From assembly GCA_023212645.1 (NCBI GenBank), contig JALBYC010000003.1:620001-684000 (forward strand): a stretch of 64,000 bases of DNA, read 5' to 3'. Of the stretch, positions 62,330 to 64,000 are shown one piece after another. The notes under the pieces were generated by a model, which was not told the origin of the DNA, searched no databases, and saw only the letters and a program-made list of their open reading frames with translations. Within the stretch, counting starts at the first letter, position 1; each line of letters opens with the position of its first letter. The DNA is from Farysia itapuensis (lineage: Eukaryota > Basidiomycota > Ustilaginomycetes > Ustilaginales > Ustilaginaceae). The translations under genes were made by a program, and so were the position numbers.

Positions 62330-64000
62330 TTAGCGCTCTAGAACGGTAGAGTCGCTTGTGCGGTCCATGCGTGCACGCTCGCGCGCTTTGCGTGAGGCGC
62401 CGTAGAGCCCATTGAGAGCCTGCTTGACTTGGTCCAGACTGCGGTTGTTGAGAGCGTGCATGTACTTTTCGACAAAGGCGGCCTTTTCCTGCGCAGGAAC
62501 GTGGTTGGAAGGCAGTTGCTCGGCAACGCTCCCGACCCAAGCGGCCATCTCTGTCGGAAATCCGCCGGACAAGACTCGCAGTGTGGTCACGACCACTGGC
62601 ATGATGTCTGGGCTGAAATGCGTGACCAGTCCGTTGAGCAGGAGCGAAACCAGGTTGAAACCCTGCTGGCCGACCGTCTGGCGTATGACAGACGCATACG
62701 CCGTGAGTTCCTCCATGGAAGGCGGACTGTCTGGAATGCTGCTGCCAAAGGAGGGCAAAGGCGTGCCCGGTTGTGACGCTGTGGGTGGGAGAGAGAGTGC
62801 ATCGTGCCCGACGATATCAAGGATAAATTCGACAGCCGTTGCAATCGTCTCGGTCTTCATCAGTGTCAGCGCGGACAGTGCGGTTTGGAAGACACGCGGG
62901 AACTGCGGCGAGAGAAAGAGGATGCTAGGCACATTGCCGAGCACGGTCTGGCATGTGTGGACGTAATCATCTATCACATCTCCCAGTTCAGCAGGCATGG
63001 TGTCCTCGAGCATCTGCATCATCTTGCTGTTAACCCGTTCAAATGCACCCTGCAGCGCTGTTCGGGTAACCAAGTCTGCACCACGCCCAAACTGGTCAAT
63101 GCATTTGCCGACGATCCAGATGTAGCCCGGAAAGCCAGTGCGGGCGAAGCAGTCGGTCAATCTTTCGAGAAGCGCTGGCAACGTCGAGGAGGCAAGCTGC
63201 CCAAAAAAGGCCAGAGAGCGTCTGAGTAGCGCACATCCTCGCTCGGAGATGAAGAAGACATGTCCGTGAGCTGCCAAGATCTGATCAATGACACCGTAAG
63301 CCTCTTCGCACGTGGTCGAGCATGCGGGTGGCAAATGTGCCGTCATGGCCTTGCCAACTACGGCAAGCATCTTTTCCAACTGCTCCATTCGATCCGCAGC
63401 TTTACGCAGCTGGTCCTTGCTTGCATTTTGCAGAGGTGCGATCTGACTCAACGTCTCCAACAGAGGTTGAGAGAATTGCATCAAGGGTTGAGCCGCCTCT
63501 GTTGGCGGCATGCGGGCAATGACGTGCGCAATGCCCTCTGAAATAGCAATCAGATCGTCTGGACCAAGCTTTTCGTTAATGGATCGGAAGAAGTCGTAAA
63601 GTTGCGGCAGATACGGCACAAGGTGTCGGTGACAGTCCTGACACAAGAAGTTCATGGCCTGTGCGGCTGCTGCTGTCACCTCTGAGCCTGCCTGTTCAAG
63701 CCCTGCGCTGATGTATGACAGCTGGTCTGGGATCTTGTCGGGATGCATGTCAAGCCATTCCGTGTATCTCGACAGCACCAAGAGGCCTGCATACTTGAGT
63801 TTGGGATGGTCTGGCAGCGTTGGAATAATGTTGATGATCTGCGGTAGCACTTCATCGTCGCGGGGGTCTGCTTCGGCACCCATGGCTCGCATACTGAACA
63901 AGGGCGCCTCGACGTCTTGCCATTTGAGCGTCTCGGGCGTAGATTGTGCGACAGTGGCCTGAATGAGATGCAACGACCGTGAAAGACACTGCTTTGAACC
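62330..64000 (-). CDS. MTR10: Importin-beta family nuclear transport receptor MTR10/TNPO3, N-terminal part outside window
   Basis: 556 residues of the C-terminal part are visible. The frame is still open at 64000, so the N-terminal Ran-binding half lies outside. Mtr10/transportin-3 imports SR-type RNA-binding proteins and takes part in tRNA traffic. The part seen is a chain of HEAT-like helices: LFSMRAMGAEADPRDDEVLP, YAGLLVLSRYTEWLDMHPDK, AAAQAMNFLCQDCHRHLVPY, LIAISEGIAHVIARMPPTEA, VGKCIDQFGRGAD and LLLNGLVTHFSPDIMPVVVT. These match the C-terminal half of TNPO3/Mtr10. The C-terminus ends Arg-rich. The stop TAA is at 62332-62330. Confidence 0.9.
   Translation of the reverse strand, partial: GSKQCLSRSLHLIQATVAQSTPETLKWQDVEAPLFSMRAMGAEADPRDDEVLPQIINIIPTLPDHPKLKYAGLLVLSRYTEWLDMHPDKIPDQLSYISAGLEQAGSEVTAAAAQAMNFLCQDCHRHLVPYLPQLYDFFRSINEKLGPDDLIAISEGIAHVIARMPPTEAAQPLMQFSQPLLETLSQIAPLQNASKDQLRKAADRMEQLEKMLAVVGKAMTAHLPPACSTTCEEAYGVIDQILAAHGHVFFISERGCALLRRSLAFFGQLASSTLPALLERLTDCFARTGFPGYIWIVGKCIDQFGRGADLVTRTALQGAFERVNSKMMQMLEDTMPAELGDVIDDYVHTCQTVLGNVPSILFLSPQFPRVFQTALSALTLMKTETIATAVEFILDIVGHDALSLPPTASQPGTPLPSFGSSIPDSPPSMEELTAYASVIRQTVGQQGFNLVSLLLNGLVTHFSPDIMPVVVTTLRVLSGGFPTEMAAWVGSVAEQLPSNHVPAQEKAAFVEKYMHALNNRSLDQVKQALNGLYGASRKARERARMDRTSDSTVLER

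Overview
This window comes from a basidiomycete fungus. The gene set is eukaryotic and dense (29 protein-coding genes in 64 kb). It includes fungal-only families: an alpha-aminoadipate reductase for lysine synthesis, a Zn2Cys6 transcription factor, Srs2, Ysc84, Cut8 and a Pho85-type kinase. Most genes have no intron, and the few introns are short (about 60-170 nt) with GT...AG ends. That combination, with moderate GC, points to the smut lineage (Ustilaginomycotina, Ustilaginaceae-like). This assignment is inferred from gene content and structure. No sequence search was possible.

Layout. 1-15 kb: 5'-truncated-by-window LYS2 (-), an IQM-family protein (+), a spliced secreted alanine/glycine-rich multi-module protein (+), an FHA-domain Tos4/Plm2-like protein (+), and a BOR1/SLC4 borate transporter (+). 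15-25 kb: mitochondrial ribosome-releasing factor 2 MEF2 (+), a catabolic serine/threonine dehydratase (-), a surface-protein-like gene with a C-terminal anchor (+), the Srs2-type helicase (-), and a small predicted secreted protein (-). 25-35 kb: MEX67 (-, 3 exons), RBG1/DRG1 (-, 3 exons), a CBS/PB1 protein (+, 2 exons), and a Zn2Cys6 factor (-). 35-46 kb: an oil-body-associated DUF1264 protein (+), a TMEM242-like fusion protein (-), SPF27/BCAS2 (-), the 30-kDa complex I subunit (+, 2 exons), ARMC8/Vid28 (-), and MCM3 (-). 46-64 kb: a gene-poor 1.3 kb stretch, two unrecognised genes (+), CUT8/STS1 (+), a putative mitochondrial protein (-), a PHO85/CDK5 kinase (-), UTP5 (+), LSC1 (+), YSC84/LSB3 (-), and the C-terminal part of MTR10/TNPO3 (-), which runs off the end.

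Most of the window is ordinary housekeeping sequence without operon-like logic. Links worth noting are: shared promoter motifs in SRS2 and MCM3 that suggest common G1/S (MBF-type) control; a Gcn4/Cpc1-type site in front of LYS2; and several divergent pairs with compact shared promoters (LYS2/IQM, RBG1/CBS-PB1, Zn2Cys6/OBAP, SPF27/complex I 30 kDa, CDK/UTP5).

The least ordinary locus is 6.0-9.1 kb. It encodes a putative dibasic-site-processed secreted protein with three glycine-rich membrane-like helices and degenerate repeats. Its frame continues for 66 sense codons past an in-frame TAG, a candidate for stop-codon readthrough or a recent nonsense mutation.
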